Source: Erodium maritimum
Lineage: Eukaryota; Streptophyta; Magnoliopsida; Geraniales; Geraniaceae
Reading direction: 5' to 3'
DNA length: 64,000 bases
Assembly (NCBI GenBank): GCA_963921825.1
Contig: OY997591.1
Location: forward strand, 16,797,515-16,861,514
Shown here: one piece after another, positions 42,921 through 53,207 of the stretch
Layout of the letters: every line of letters begins with the position of its first letter
How positions within the stretch are numbered: the first letter of the stretch is position 1
Translations under genes and position numbers: made by a program
The notes under the pieces: model-generated
What the model saw: only the letters and a program-made list of their open reading frames with translations
Told to the model about the DNA's origin: nothing
The model's database searches: none

Positions 42921-43071
42921 TGAAAGCTTTTGGGTTTTCAACCGTCTGTTTATTAATCTCAAACACAACTATATGTAATAGGTTACAGATCAGGTAAGCA
43001 TTCAAAACCTATACAATATTATCTACAGAGTTTGATTTATTTCAAACTCTATGTATAGTCTATCTCTAACA
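42921..43071 (-). repeat. Copia-2 LTR (151 bp)
   Basis: It reads TGTTAGAGATAG...AAAGCTTTCA on the minus strand. It contains a 9-bp-stem hairpin (AGAGTTTGA, 6-bp loop, TCAAACTCT) near 43027-43050. Confidence 0.85.
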
Positions 43072-43090
43072 GTAATTTCAAAAAAAAAAA

Positions 43091-43116
43091 TTATACCATG
43101 ATGTAAGATGGGACAT
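43091..43116. repeat. TATACCATGATGT repeat, middle of three copies
   Basis: Similar text occurs at 39892-39909 and 47199-47222. The first and second copies bracket only a short A tract once Copia-2 is removed. The second and third bracket about 4 kb that ends in a poly(A) run (47187-47197). They look like old retroposon target duplications. Confidence 0.5.
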
Positions 43117-43126
43117 GATGTGAGAT

Positions 43127-43395
43127 CAGGGCCGACCCAACGATTTTGGGGGCCTAAAACGAAAATTTTCAGGCCACGACCTTCTATAAAAATAGAAAGA
43201 GTAGATACTTTCAAAAAATTTATAACTTGGGTAAATAAAAATCACTCCATAAATTATATCATTCCACCTAACGACGGATTTACGAAGCTAATGATTATTA
43301 ATTGGATATATGTGTATATAAACTCTCAACTCGTGCAAAGAAATTATAAATAAGTTACATATGTAAATACTAATATTTTAGTATTAAGGTGGAAT
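43127..43395. mobile_element. hAT-like terminus, fragment
   Basis: CAGGGCCGACCCAACGATTT followed by GGGGGCCTAAAAC resembles one end of a common plant hAT miniature element family. The matching right end is not seen. Confidence 0.4.
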
Positions 43396-44086
43396 CAGTG
43401 GCGGATCTAGCATTTATAGTGAGGGGGCACCGATTTTTTTTTTGTAGTAACAATTTGAGTAAGAATAGCATGTAATAGCATCAAAATTGTTAATATCGTA
43501 TAAATAATAATAATGAATATTTATTACAACATATGCCGCCAAAGTTTAATGTTTTGAAAATGTTGTAAACATTTTTTTGTGAACACAATAAAATTATTTT
43601 TTGACGTGGACGATATTCATTAGCTTTTTACTCGATTTCTTCTTCTTATCAAATATTGTGGAGCCAACTTTTTTTTGTAAAATATCTCTCAATGAATATA
43701 CTAATTTCGTAGATAAATAAATTTAAATTGATAATAATCTCAAACCTTAAACAATAACTAACGTCAAAATTTAAATTAATAATAGTATAATTATAAAACA
43801 ATGACTCAAATTAAACTTTTTTCAAATTAAGAAATATAAAACAATTATAAAAATAAAAATTTAATATAATAAAAAACTAGAATTTAGAAAGGTAAGAAAA
43901 AAATCAATAAATTCAAAAAAATTAGAATAAAAAGTGAAAGAAAGAAAAAAAGACTGAAACGGGAGTAATGTTTTTTTCCCTAATGTTAGGGGGGGCATTT
44001 TTAATAAATTATGAGTTTTTTATGGAAAAAAGGGAAAAACAAAAGGTAGTTACATGTTTTTAAAAAATTTGAGGTGGGGCACGTGC
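43396..44086. mobile_element. hAT-like miniature element, right end lost
   Basis: It begins CAGTGGCGGATCTAGCATTT and carries the GGGGCACGTGC block near its end, as in the complete element at 53311-54049. It stops at 44086 against a GC-rich block, so the terminal bases are missing. The interior is AT-rich and non-coding. Confidence 0.6.
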
Positions 44087-45770
44087 TATCGAGTCCTTTG
44101 TAAAATCGTCGCTGCTCGACGGTAGTGGTGATGGTGGGAGGCAAAGCATCTTCTGAGGACCCCTCCTAGAGCCAGTCCCCGATGCTCTTGTGATGCCTCA
44201 TCCCTCCCGACGGGGCCTCTTCCCCGCATGTGGTAAGTCGTCTCACGCCGCGCCAGACGCAACCTTCTTCAGAACCCCAACAGCCCCACCCCCTCGAAAC
44301 CCGGGCGCTGGAACTTCAACATGTCACGCTTCTGGCTCGGCGTGTCCTCTACCTCTAAACCCTCCAACCTGAGGCGATCGAGGGGCAACAATCGAATCAA
44401 CACAGAGCTGACCCATTCCCAACCCCCCGACATTCCCGTGTACAAAAGAAACCAGGAGGGAGGTAGAGGACCACCTAGGGCGGCCTATCGCTGGCGGCAA
44501 GCTAGTATCCCGGTTGGGAATCCAGGGACCTAGATTAGGTAACGGGTCCAGTGTTGTGCCGGCTCCCCCATATCGAGATAACCTAGCGTTAGGTAACGAG
44601 TCCAATGTCAACGGCCGCAGTTCAGCGTCCCCTAGAGCTCCGCCGTAGTAAGTGCATACTCCATCCATAGCTATCAGTTGTTGACGACGTTTGCGAGGGC
44701 GAGGTCCTCCGACCGGTGCATATCGTAGTAGACCCCGACGGTAAGCCGGAGGATGCCTGTTAGGGTAACAGAGCGAAGGAGCCACCCTACTCGGTCGCCG
44801 AACACTATCCACGGCAGGAGCCTGAGCATTCGCCCCTCGAGGCATTGGGTCACCGGTCCCTCAATCAGCTCCGGATAACCATTCCCTCATTCTCCTCTGC
44901 ACCCAGCATCTGGAAATACAAAGGGAAGAAGTATCCACCATGCTCCTTCGCACTCCAACACGATCACGGGTCCAGCCTCAAGTTCAAGCCTCTACCGACG
45001 TGACCGAAACGACAACCGAAAGTTCTGTAACGTACCGAAACGGCAACCGAAAGTTCTGTAACGTACCGAAACTTCCCCACCGGAAGGCAAGGAGGTTGAG
45101 GCCGCAGCGGCACTGGCTGAGAAGGAACCCTAGATCGGGCGGCAGGCCCCCTAGGCACTAGAGCGAGGTCTTGGTGGTGGTGGGCCTTGGGAGGCGGGGT
45201 AGGGTTTGGCCCACGTGGAGAGGACCTGTACCTTGGAGCCGAAGTCACCGAGACTCGCCGCACCCAATTCCGACGTTCTCAATACTGCCGACAAAAAGTA
45301 GAACCAAGGGGATTAGGGGCGATCCTTACAGACCAAAGAACCCTAGCGATCCCGCCGAATCCGGAACCGGGGTCACAGAATCCACCATCAGAGGAGGCCG
45401 TGTCGAGACCTGTAGGAGAGAGGAGGAGGGTGGCGGTGGTGGTAGGAATTGCAGACCAAACGAAGGGGGGATTCCAGGTGAGACCAGCAGGAAAGGACGA
45501 GGGGGCATGACGATCGGATCAGGAATCACCGGAACCACAAGAGGGACGGGGAGGGGAAGAGGCGCCGATGACTATGGAAAAGCCAGCCACTCCCACTCGT
45601 AGTTAAACTCCGCACCAGGCGTGGTCTGCGAGATCAACTGGATGGGATAAGCGAAAATGGGGACGGCGAATCCGACAGCTATAGGCGGCGCAGCAGCAGC
45701 GGCAGACGGGAGCACCATAACGGCAAAGAAGGCTAGGGCTAGGGTAGGCTCTCAAGTCGAGAGAGAGTTT
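44087..45770. other. GC-rich block with coding-like frames, unrecognised
   Basis: Base composition jumps from very AT-rich to strongly GC-rich at both edges. The minus strand has an open frame at 44324-44845 (with LDSLPNARLSRYGG and LPNLGPWIPN) and another at 45326-45538. Farther upstream the minus strand reads ALAFFAVMVLPSAAAAAPP, a signal-like stretch. None of these match a family I know. A direct repeat CGAAAGTTCTGTAACGTACC occurs at 45019 and 45049. It could be a captured gene piece or part of a retroelement ORF. Confidence 0.35.
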
Positions 45771-45895
45771 TCTATTTACTTCATTTGCATTAATTATATA
45801 CCAATTTTTAATGATATAATTTTTTCAAAATACACGCTCTTACTGATTACCCATGGGCCCAAAACCCACTAACCACTCACCTTATCCCTAACTTA

Positions 45896-46664
45896 AGGGT
45901 ATGCACATCGATGCGCGGCAGATAGGGGGCAAGAGCAAGAGGCAGCTGCACATGGGTTTGAGATTCGCGATCCCCTTGGTGTGGGGAGGCGTGGGCGCGA
46001 TCCCTCGTCTCGCGTGGGAGGGTCCTGAGCGCAGGGAAGCTTTTTGCCTCGCGCCTCGCACTCCTCTTCCCTACTACTGACACGCATACCTTTTATTTAT
46101 TTATTCATTTTAAATAAAAATCATTTTTTTAATTTATAAAATCTTTTTTATTATTTTAAAAAAATATATTTTTAGTTTAAAAAATTAGTTTTTAATTTAA
46201 AATTTTAGTTTTTAATTTAAAAAATCAGTTTTTAAATTTTAAAAATAAGTTTTTTAATTTAAAATTCAGTTTTTTATTTAAAAAACAGTTTTCTATTTCG
46301 ATAAAAAAATATCCAACGACGAGTTGTAATAAAATTTCAAGTTTCATTATCCATTTTATTATTTAATTGTATTTATTAATTATTTTTGCATTTTTGTAAT
46401 TTATTTATTTATTAATGAATTTTATATATTTTATTTCAATTTTATTTAGTATTTTGTTAATTAAATATGATTTTAACAAATTCAGCAAAAAACATAATCA
46501 CTTATCCAGTTAGCATTTCAAGAGGAGCATGATCTTCATATATACCTGCTCCTCTTGATGTGAAACACTCTCAATTTTAGAGGGGTATGAGCACAATTTG
46601 TCTCAGGCAGCAGAGGGTTCTGCACCCTGCTCCTTGCCTCTTGCTCCCCTTGATGTACATGCTC
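45896..46664. mobile_element. Probable PIF/Harbinger miniature element
   Basis: The left end (GGGTATGCACATCGATG, then GGGGGCAAGAGCAAGAGGCA) and the complement of the right end (GAGCATGTACATCAAGGGG, then AGCAAGAGGCA) form imperfect inverted repeats similar to those of the Harbinger at 37558. TTA and TAA flank it, a near target duplication. The interior is AT-rich and has no ORF of note. Confidence 0.6.
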
Positions 46665-47198
46665 TAATACATCTATAACTCACAGTCATATCTGCCGCAC
46701 TTAGTTTCCATTATTCTCTCTCATCTGTTATCCTCAATTTCTTTGTTCTCACCGTAACTCGTTCACTACACACAGGATCTACTGTCACGACGAGGGGTAT
46801 TGTTGTCCGAAGGTCGCACGACGAGCAGCTAGTCTGGTTCGTCGGCGGGATCGAGCCGAGAGAACTACTCTGCACGAAATTGATGGTGCTTCGTGAGGTG
46901 AGACTTGAGAGACGAGAGGTGAAGCTTTTCTGAGAAAGAAAATAATTTTTTTTTGCATCTCCGCCCTAAAATCAGCCCCCCGACTGATTAGTCGGCGACC
47001 TGACCGTTCAAGCACCAATAAATCGGCTACCTGCCTTTTACCGCCTGACCCCTTCAAGTCGAGGCGTTTTGGTCCTTTACGGCGCCTAGGCGCCGCCGTT
47101 TACAACACTGGTTGTGAGCCTCCAAAATCTCTTTACTTATACTGGGTCTCGTTTTCTTTATTATGAATGAAATCTGCATCTTTTAATAAAAAAAAAAA
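46665..47198. other. hAT end fragment and a poly(A) retroposon tail
   Basis: Around 47070-47110 lies the palindrome GGCGCCTAGGCGCC followed by GCCGTTTACAACACTG, the end of a widespread plant hAT family; its partner end is not visible. Then TTCTTTATTATGAATGAAATC and an 11-A run (47187-47197) look like the 3' end of a LINE-type retroposon. No gene is recognisable. Confidence 0.45.
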
Positions 47199-47679
47199 GT
47201 ATACCATGATGTGATATGGGACAATACGATCAACGTGAGATTAATATTTTGGATGTTACCAATCTAATAATCTCATTGTCGATATTAATATGTTCAGTAC
47301 TACAAAATATGTTCGCGAGATAAATTTTTAAGGAATTAAAGTGAACACATTTGTAAGAATAATATTCATGAATTTGAGATATTTTCTCGGTTACCAAATT
47401 TTTTTGATCTGCTTAAAAACACAATTAGTGTTGTTTGGAAATGTTTTTTTTTTAATTCGGAGGCTTTTTGCTTGGGTCACAATTCACTTAACGAGTCAAA
47501 CCAAATCGTAACGATGAACGAGGTAAACTGTATTACCGAAAGAAGTTGTCCAAATAAATAAAGGGAAACATATGTTATTAATACTAGGTGGAGACACCGC
47601 GTGATGCACGGTGTTGGTGTTAGGACATTCATATTATATCCAGTCTTCCTTTTGAGTAGTAACACCACACCAAAAAGCA

Positions 47680-47965
47680 ATTTACCCGAGGAATTTAATT
47701 GTTCCTGGGTGTTGAAAACCTCTTGCCCTAGGAAATTAAAAGTCCTCGGTGTTGAAAACCTCATGCCCGAGGACATGCATAAAATAAAATTCCCCAAGTT
47801 TGAAAGTTTCAAAACCGAGGAATTTTAATTTCCTCCGTCATGAAACATTCTTACCCGAGGAATTAAAATTCCTCGGTGTTGAAACTTTCAAACCCGAGGA
47901 ATTTTATTTTCCTCAGGCAAGAAATTTTCATCACCGAGGAATAATTTAATTCCTCGGGAGAGAAA
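47680..47965. repeat. Imperfect tandem repeat with palindromic core (CCGAGGAATT)
   Basis: About six units of 50-60 bp alternate CCGAGGAATTTTAATTTCCTC-like palindromes (longest run CCGAGGAATTTTAATTTCCT) with GTTGAAAACCTCATGCC or GAAACTTTCAAACC spacers. Adjacent units can pair with each other as long hairpins. Confidence 0.75.
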
Positions 47966-48169
47966 CATTTATATCTCATACCCACCCAACCAATAGCATT
48001 TATATCTTATAAGAACCCCAAATTCAATTAGGAGCATGTTATCGAACGGGTCAGCGACTAAAGTTCTCAGACTGAAGTTTCCAGACTTTTGTTCTCATCA
48101 AACACTACTAAAATGATTAATCTAAAATACCATCAACAAACAGCACATCTCAATTGTTATTTAATATGA

Positions 48170-48229
48170 ATCGCTAATTAGCTATATAGGTGAGTAAGAA
48201 TCACTAATTAGCTATATAGGTGAGTAAAG
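48170..48229. repeat. Tandem duplication, 30-bp unit x2
   Basis: AATCRCTAATTAGCTATATA followed by GGTGAGTAA occurs twice in a row, with one mismatch. Confidence 0.85.
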
Positions 48230-48853
48230 TATATGAGTTTGTGTTTTGGACATAGTTAAACTTAAAACCCAAGTCATTGAAATCCTGCATTTACAATTTA
48301 AACTATATACATCTCATACTCATCATGGTGAATTTTACCATTTCAAGTATTCTCTGGTTTCAACTTCTGCAAACATGTATAATACTTTCATTTCATTTAT
48401 AGTATTAGTATTTCATGACATTTCCAGGTCTTGAATTAATAAAAACTTTTGAATGAAAAAGTCAAAAAGAAAACTAATTTAACTTGTAACCTAATCACAT
48501 CTCACATAATTACTCTATACTCTAGAGGCAACCAACACAACACACAATCACTCCCCAGTGTAATTAGTTTGTAGGGAAGATAATTGGATGTTCACCTTAT
48601 GGAGTTTATGCATAATTCATCCACCATCAAGCTCAATTTCGATCATCCAAATAACTACACAAACCTGTCAATATGCCCAACAAAACCATATTTTATGTAC
48701 ATTTCCATCACACACAGCCCAGAATCTAAGAATTTAAAATATTCAAACAAACCTTACTCCTATGTCCAAGAAGGTCACTATCGAAGACCAGAATCATGTG
48801 CCCCCTCTGGTAGAAGAAGTGTGCACAACCCTTTCATTTTGCCAACCATGTAC

Positions 48854-49004
48854 TGTTAGAATATGTTGTATAGGCCGAGCCCATGTGGCTCGTTAGGATT
48901 AGCATCGGGTTTAGGAAACTCTAGTGGTACAACACCACTATATATACACATGTACATTGTAGGTTTATTTATCGAATACAATACAATTTGCACAATTGTT
49001 ATCA
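48854..49004 (+). repeat. Copia-3 5' LTR
   Basis: 151 bp, TGTTAGAATATG...TTGTTATCA. It includes TATATATACA as a likely TATA element and CACCACTATATATACAC. Confidence 0.92.
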
Positions 49005-49016
49005 TGGTATCAGAGC
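49005..49016 (+). other. Copia-3 primer-binding site
   Basis: TGGTATCAGAGC, a perfect match to the plant initiator Met-tRNA 3' end complement, immediately after the LTR. Confidence 0.92.
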
Positions 49017-49640
49017 CTCTATCGCTCTAATATCGCTTCCGCTACAGTCACCGCCACCGTTCACCTTCACTGAACGTTGCCGGCATTCGCTCTCTGATCT
49101 GCCGCTGCTCCTGCTCCAGTCGCCAACGCCGACGAGCTCCGCAGCCACCAACGAGGAGATTCAGATCACCACAGTCGCCGGCGAGACGATCTCGGTCGAC
49201 CACGATCCACCACGTCTCCGCCGCGCCGCTCCTTGCTCCTGCACGCTCCCACCGTCCCGATCTGCTTCTCCGACGACGAAACGCAGACGCAGCAACTCCG
49301 ACGAAGCAACGCCAACGTCGTTTGCTCCGTCGTCCCCGAGCCTCCCGCCGTCTTCCAGCTCGCGTGCTCGACAGCTCCCGCCGTCTCCCAGCTCGTGTCG
49401 CCCGTGCCTCTGAAACACGCCGCAACACACGCCGTGAAACTGCGCGAGGAAGACACGCCGCCGCCTGCAAATCTGCGCGAGGAAGACGACGCGCGTGCAC
49501 AACACGCGCCCAACGCCACACGCGCACCCACGCGCACGTCCCGTACACGCGCCCACGCACCTCCGACGCTGACCGTGTGAATCACACGCGCCGTTGACCG
49601 TTGACCCTAAAAAAAACTAATATTTATTTCAGTGTCTTCT
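49017..49640 (+). other. GC-rich leader of Copia-3, gag body absent
   Basis: This stretch is unusually GC-rich and shows overlapping open frames on both strands, low in complexity (Arg, Ser, Pro, Thr). None resembles copia gag. It ends at CTAATATTTATTTCAG just before the zinc-knuckle piece, reminiscent of a splice acceptor. The gag capsid region is not found. Confidence 0.55.
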
Positions 49641-49655
49641 TTTCAGGTATTCCTA

Positions 49656-52600
49656 ATGGAAAACTTTGATATCAAGCCCCACTGTACGTTCTGCAACAGA
49701 TCTGGACATGTCTTAACTGAATGCAGAACTCATGCTCGTCACCTTCTTTCCTCAGACAACCCTCGATGGGGTAACTCTAGGCCCTCTAAAAACTTTAGGG
49801 GGGGCGTGGCTCCCGTGGGGATCATCGGCCTTCCACAGGCCCAATGGCACTATTGCTGCTACCCCTACTGTGTCTGCCAAATCTCCTAACATGACTGCCC
49901 TCTTGTGTGACATACGAGCGCTCCTATCAGCTCACACTGTCTCGTCAGGTAGCTCATCCACTGTTGCTGCTACACCTGTTGTGTCGTCCAAATCTCCTGA
50001 CATGTCTGCTCTCTTGGGTGACATACGAGCGTTCCTATCAGCTCACACTGCCTCGTCAGGTAGCTCATCCACTACTACGCCAGGTAGCTCATCCACTACT
50101 ACGCCAGGTAGCACATCCACGTGGTATCTTGATTCTGCTTGTTTCAATCATATGAGCCCTCAGTCAGATTTGCTCACATGTGTAACTCCGGTCACCAAGT
50201 CTCCGTCTATTCGTACTGCTGATAATTCCACTTTGCTTTCCACACACTGTGGTACCGCTACCACAGACCAGCTATCACTGCCGAACACCTTGCTTGTCCC
50301 AAATTTGTCACTGAACCTTGTCTCGGTTGGTCAATTGTGTGATTTGGGTTTTGACGTTAACTTTTCTGGTCGTACTTCTTCTGTTCTTGTACAGGATCCA
50401 CTGACGGGACAAATCCATGGGACAGGACGTAAAGTTGGTCGCCTGTTCGAACTCACCTCACTGGTGGTTCCCTCACCATCATCATCATCCTCGTCTACTT
50501 GTGGCGCTGTCGTCTCCGCCGATCTCTGGCACTCTCGACTAGGTCATCCCTCTTCCTCTCGTTTGCGTAGTCTTATTTCTAGTGGGTTGTTGGGGTCAGT
50601 TTCGCATAATTTTGGTGATTATGTGTCTTGTCAGCTTGTTAAACATCATAAACTGTCGTTTTCGCTTAATAATACTACTTCCTTTGCACCTTTTGATCTT
50701 GTTCATTCTGACTTGTGGGGAGCGACACCTGTTCCGACCATGGGGGGGTCTCGGTGGTTTGTCATATTTGTTGATGATCATACTTGTTTTACTTGGATTT
50801 ATCTCATGCGTAATACATCTGACTTCAACAAAATTTATTCTGAGTTTTCTGCCATGGTTCGCACACAATTCTCTACAGTTATCAAAACACTGCGTATGGA
50901 TAACGGCATGGAACTTAAATAGTCATCCTTCCTTGCACAACTTGCTTCCACCGGTACTATCGTTCAACGCTCCTGTCCTGGTACATCGCAACAAAATGGT
51001 CGAGCAGAACGCAAACATCGCCATATTCTTAATACGGTCCGTGCTCTTACCATTGCAACTGCCTGTCCTGAACGTTTTTGGGGGGAGGCTGCCCTCACAG
51101 CCGTCTACACCATCAACAGGGTTCCATCCCCAGTCATAGGTAACAAAACTCCTTACGAGTGTTTGTATGGTCGTCCTCCAGTTTATGATCTTCTTCGTGT
51201 CTTTGGGTGTGTATGTTTTGTTCATCTACAACCTCATGAACGTACTAAACTTGAACCTCGTTCTCGTCTTTGTTGCTTTATTGGGTATGGAATCGAACAC
51301 AAAGGGTACATATGTTGGGACCCGGTTTCCAAACGTCTTCGCATATCTCGCCATGTCACATTCTAGGAACATAAGATGTTTTCTTCCATGTCTTCTTTTC
51401 ACATTCCCGAGTCTACTCCTTTCTTTTCTAATCCTGATATTGATCTGTTTTCTGATGATGATGAGGGTTCTTCCATTGAGCTAACTCATGCAGGTGCTCC
51501 GACATCTCTGCCTCCTACCGTGGACCATGTTCCGCCAAAGGATCCTGTGCTAGAGGATCCTGTGCTACCGAATCGACCACAACGTCATCGGCAACTCCCA
51601 TCTCACCTCCAGGACTTTGAGGTAACCCTAACATCTCGTGTCGCTTCCATAGTGTCCTCTGTATATGAGCCTGACACTTATCGGGAGGCTTGCACTAACC
51701 CCATGTGGCAGCAAGTAATGACTGAGGAACTACAGGCCATGGTGAAGACTCATACATGGGATCTGGTACCTTTACCTCAGGACAAACATGTGGTCGGTTC
51801 TAGATGGGTATACAAGGTGAAGACCAAGGCAGATGGTTCTATCGAGCGCTACAAGGCACGTATTGTGGCTCGTGGATTTACCCAGGAACATGGGGTTGAT
51901 TATGAGGAAACATTTGCTCATGTTGCGAGACTCACTTCTGTTCGCACCATTCTTGTTGTTGCTGCTGGTCGATAGTGGGACATTTTTCAAATGGACGTGA
52001 AGAATGCTTTTCTCAATGGAGATCTTACAGAGGAGGTTTATATGAAGCCCCCGCCCGGCTATGATCATACCCCGCACATGGTTTTCCGTTTGCGCAAATC
52101 CATTTATGGACTCAAGCAGGCTCCGCGGGCATGGTACTCCAAGTTCAGTAGTGCGATGGCAGTCTTTGGTTTCATCTCTAGTCCGCACGACAGCTCCCTG
52201 TTTGTTCGTCGGACCTCTCGGGGCCATACTCTCTTACTTCTGTATGTGGATGATATGATCATTACTGGTGATGATGCTATCGGCATTGTGGATCTTAAGC
52301 GTCATCTAAGTGACCAATTCGAGATGAAGGATTTGGGTCATCTCTCTTACTTTCTTGGTTTGGAGATTTTTCTCTGTCCTCTGGTTATCATTTGTCCCAA
52401 GCCAAGTATGAAGCCGAGCTCATCTCCAAGGGGGGATTAACCGATAGCAAGATCGCTTCCACTCCCATTGAAGTGAATGTCAAGTATCTTCCATCAGATG
52501 GTCAAGCTCTCGAGAATCCCACTTTATATCGCCGATTAGTTGGAGGGTTGGTATACCTCACTGTTACTAGGCCTGACATTGCATATGATGTCCACATCGT

Positions 52601-53195
52601 CAGTAAGTTCATGTGCGCACCTCGCACTACTCACTGTGAGGCCGTTCTTCGAATCTTGCGCTATGTTCGAGGCAACTTAACACAAGGACTACATTTTTCT
52701 TATGGCTCACCTTTAGTCCTACAGGCCTATTCAGATGCAGATTGGGCAGGCGATCCCACAGATAGACGATCTACCACAGGTTACTGTTTCTTTCTTGGTA
52801 ACTCTCTGATTTCCTGGAGAAGTAAAAAACAAACAACCATTGCCCGCTCCAGCACGGAAGCTGAGTATCGAGCCCTCGCTGATACTACTTCCGAACTCAT
52901 ATGGCTTCGTTGGTTACTACATGACATGGGTGTTGTTCTCAAGTCAGCCACTACCATTCATTATGACAGTCAGAGTGCTATTCAGATTGCGCATAATGAT
53001 GTCTTCCATGAACGCACCAAGCATATTGAAATCGATTGTCAGTTTGTCAGACAACATCTCAATCAGGGCACCCTCGCTCTCCGATCTGTCTCCTCTAGCT
53101 ATCAGATTGCAGATATCTTCACCAAGGCTTTAATCACAGGAAAGTTCAAACCTTTAGTTGACAAACTCAACTTGGGTTCATTACCACCATCTTGA
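49656..53195 (+). pseudogene. Copia-3 pol (protease, integrase, RT, RNase H) with zinc knuckle
   Basis: A zinc knuckle (CTFCNRSGHVLTEC) starts at 49681. A duplicated ~38-residue segment (SKSPDMSALLGDIRAFLSAH) precedes the protease WYLDSACFNHMS, in which the usual D-S/T-G-A is D-S-A-C. Integrase follows: WHSRLGHPSSSRL, DLVHSDLWGATP, RMDNGMELK then TAG at 50920, SQQNGRAERKHRHIL, LLRVFGCVCFVHL. A TAG at 51364 precedes the linker. RT runs from about 51660: NPMWQQVMTEELQAM, a TAG at 51973, [20 protein letters not shown], and catalytic YVDD at 52243-52254. After a frameshift near 52370 come RNase H motifs (YSDADWAGDPTDRRSTTGY, ARSSTEAEYRA, HIEIDCQFV) to the stop at 53193. Confidence 0.9.
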
Positions 53196-53207
53196 GTTTG
53201 AGGGGGG

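Larger units (their letters stand above)
39911..43071 (-). mobile_element. Copia-2: Ty1-copia derivative with inverted LTR ends
   Basis: A 5-bp duplication GTAAT (39906-39910 and 43072-43076) marks integrase-mediated insertion. At the right the minus strand starts with a 151-bp LTR (42921-43071; TGTTAG...TTTCA) followed directly by a primer-binding site (TGGTATCA). At the left the element does not end in a 3' LTR. The RT stops at LKQAPRAWF and runs straight into a 32-bp inverted copy of the LTR start (39911-39942). Both ends therefore show the same LTR terminus pointing outward. Most of gag, and RT beyond its middle plus RNase H, are missing. Confidence 0.85.
47223..48848. other. AT-rich DNA with small repeats; no recognisable gene
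   Basis: Besides the repeats listed separately, nothing resembles a known protein or RNA. Short frames at 48246-48434 and 48584-48859 lack recognisable domains. Confidence 0.5.

Noticed and set aside
39911-43071. A DNA transposon with terminal inverted repeats
   Set aside because: The inverted ends are LTR termini, and the element has a primer-binding site, a 5-bp TSD and copia pol; no transposase is present.
48584-48859. 91-codon plus frame
   Set aside because: No domain, poor complexity, and it runs into the Copia-3 5' LTR.
49048-49597. Several long overlapping frames on both strands in the Copia-3 leader
   Set aside because: GC-rich, low-complexity Arg/Ser/Pro/Thr text; no copia gag motif, and frames overlap in all phases.
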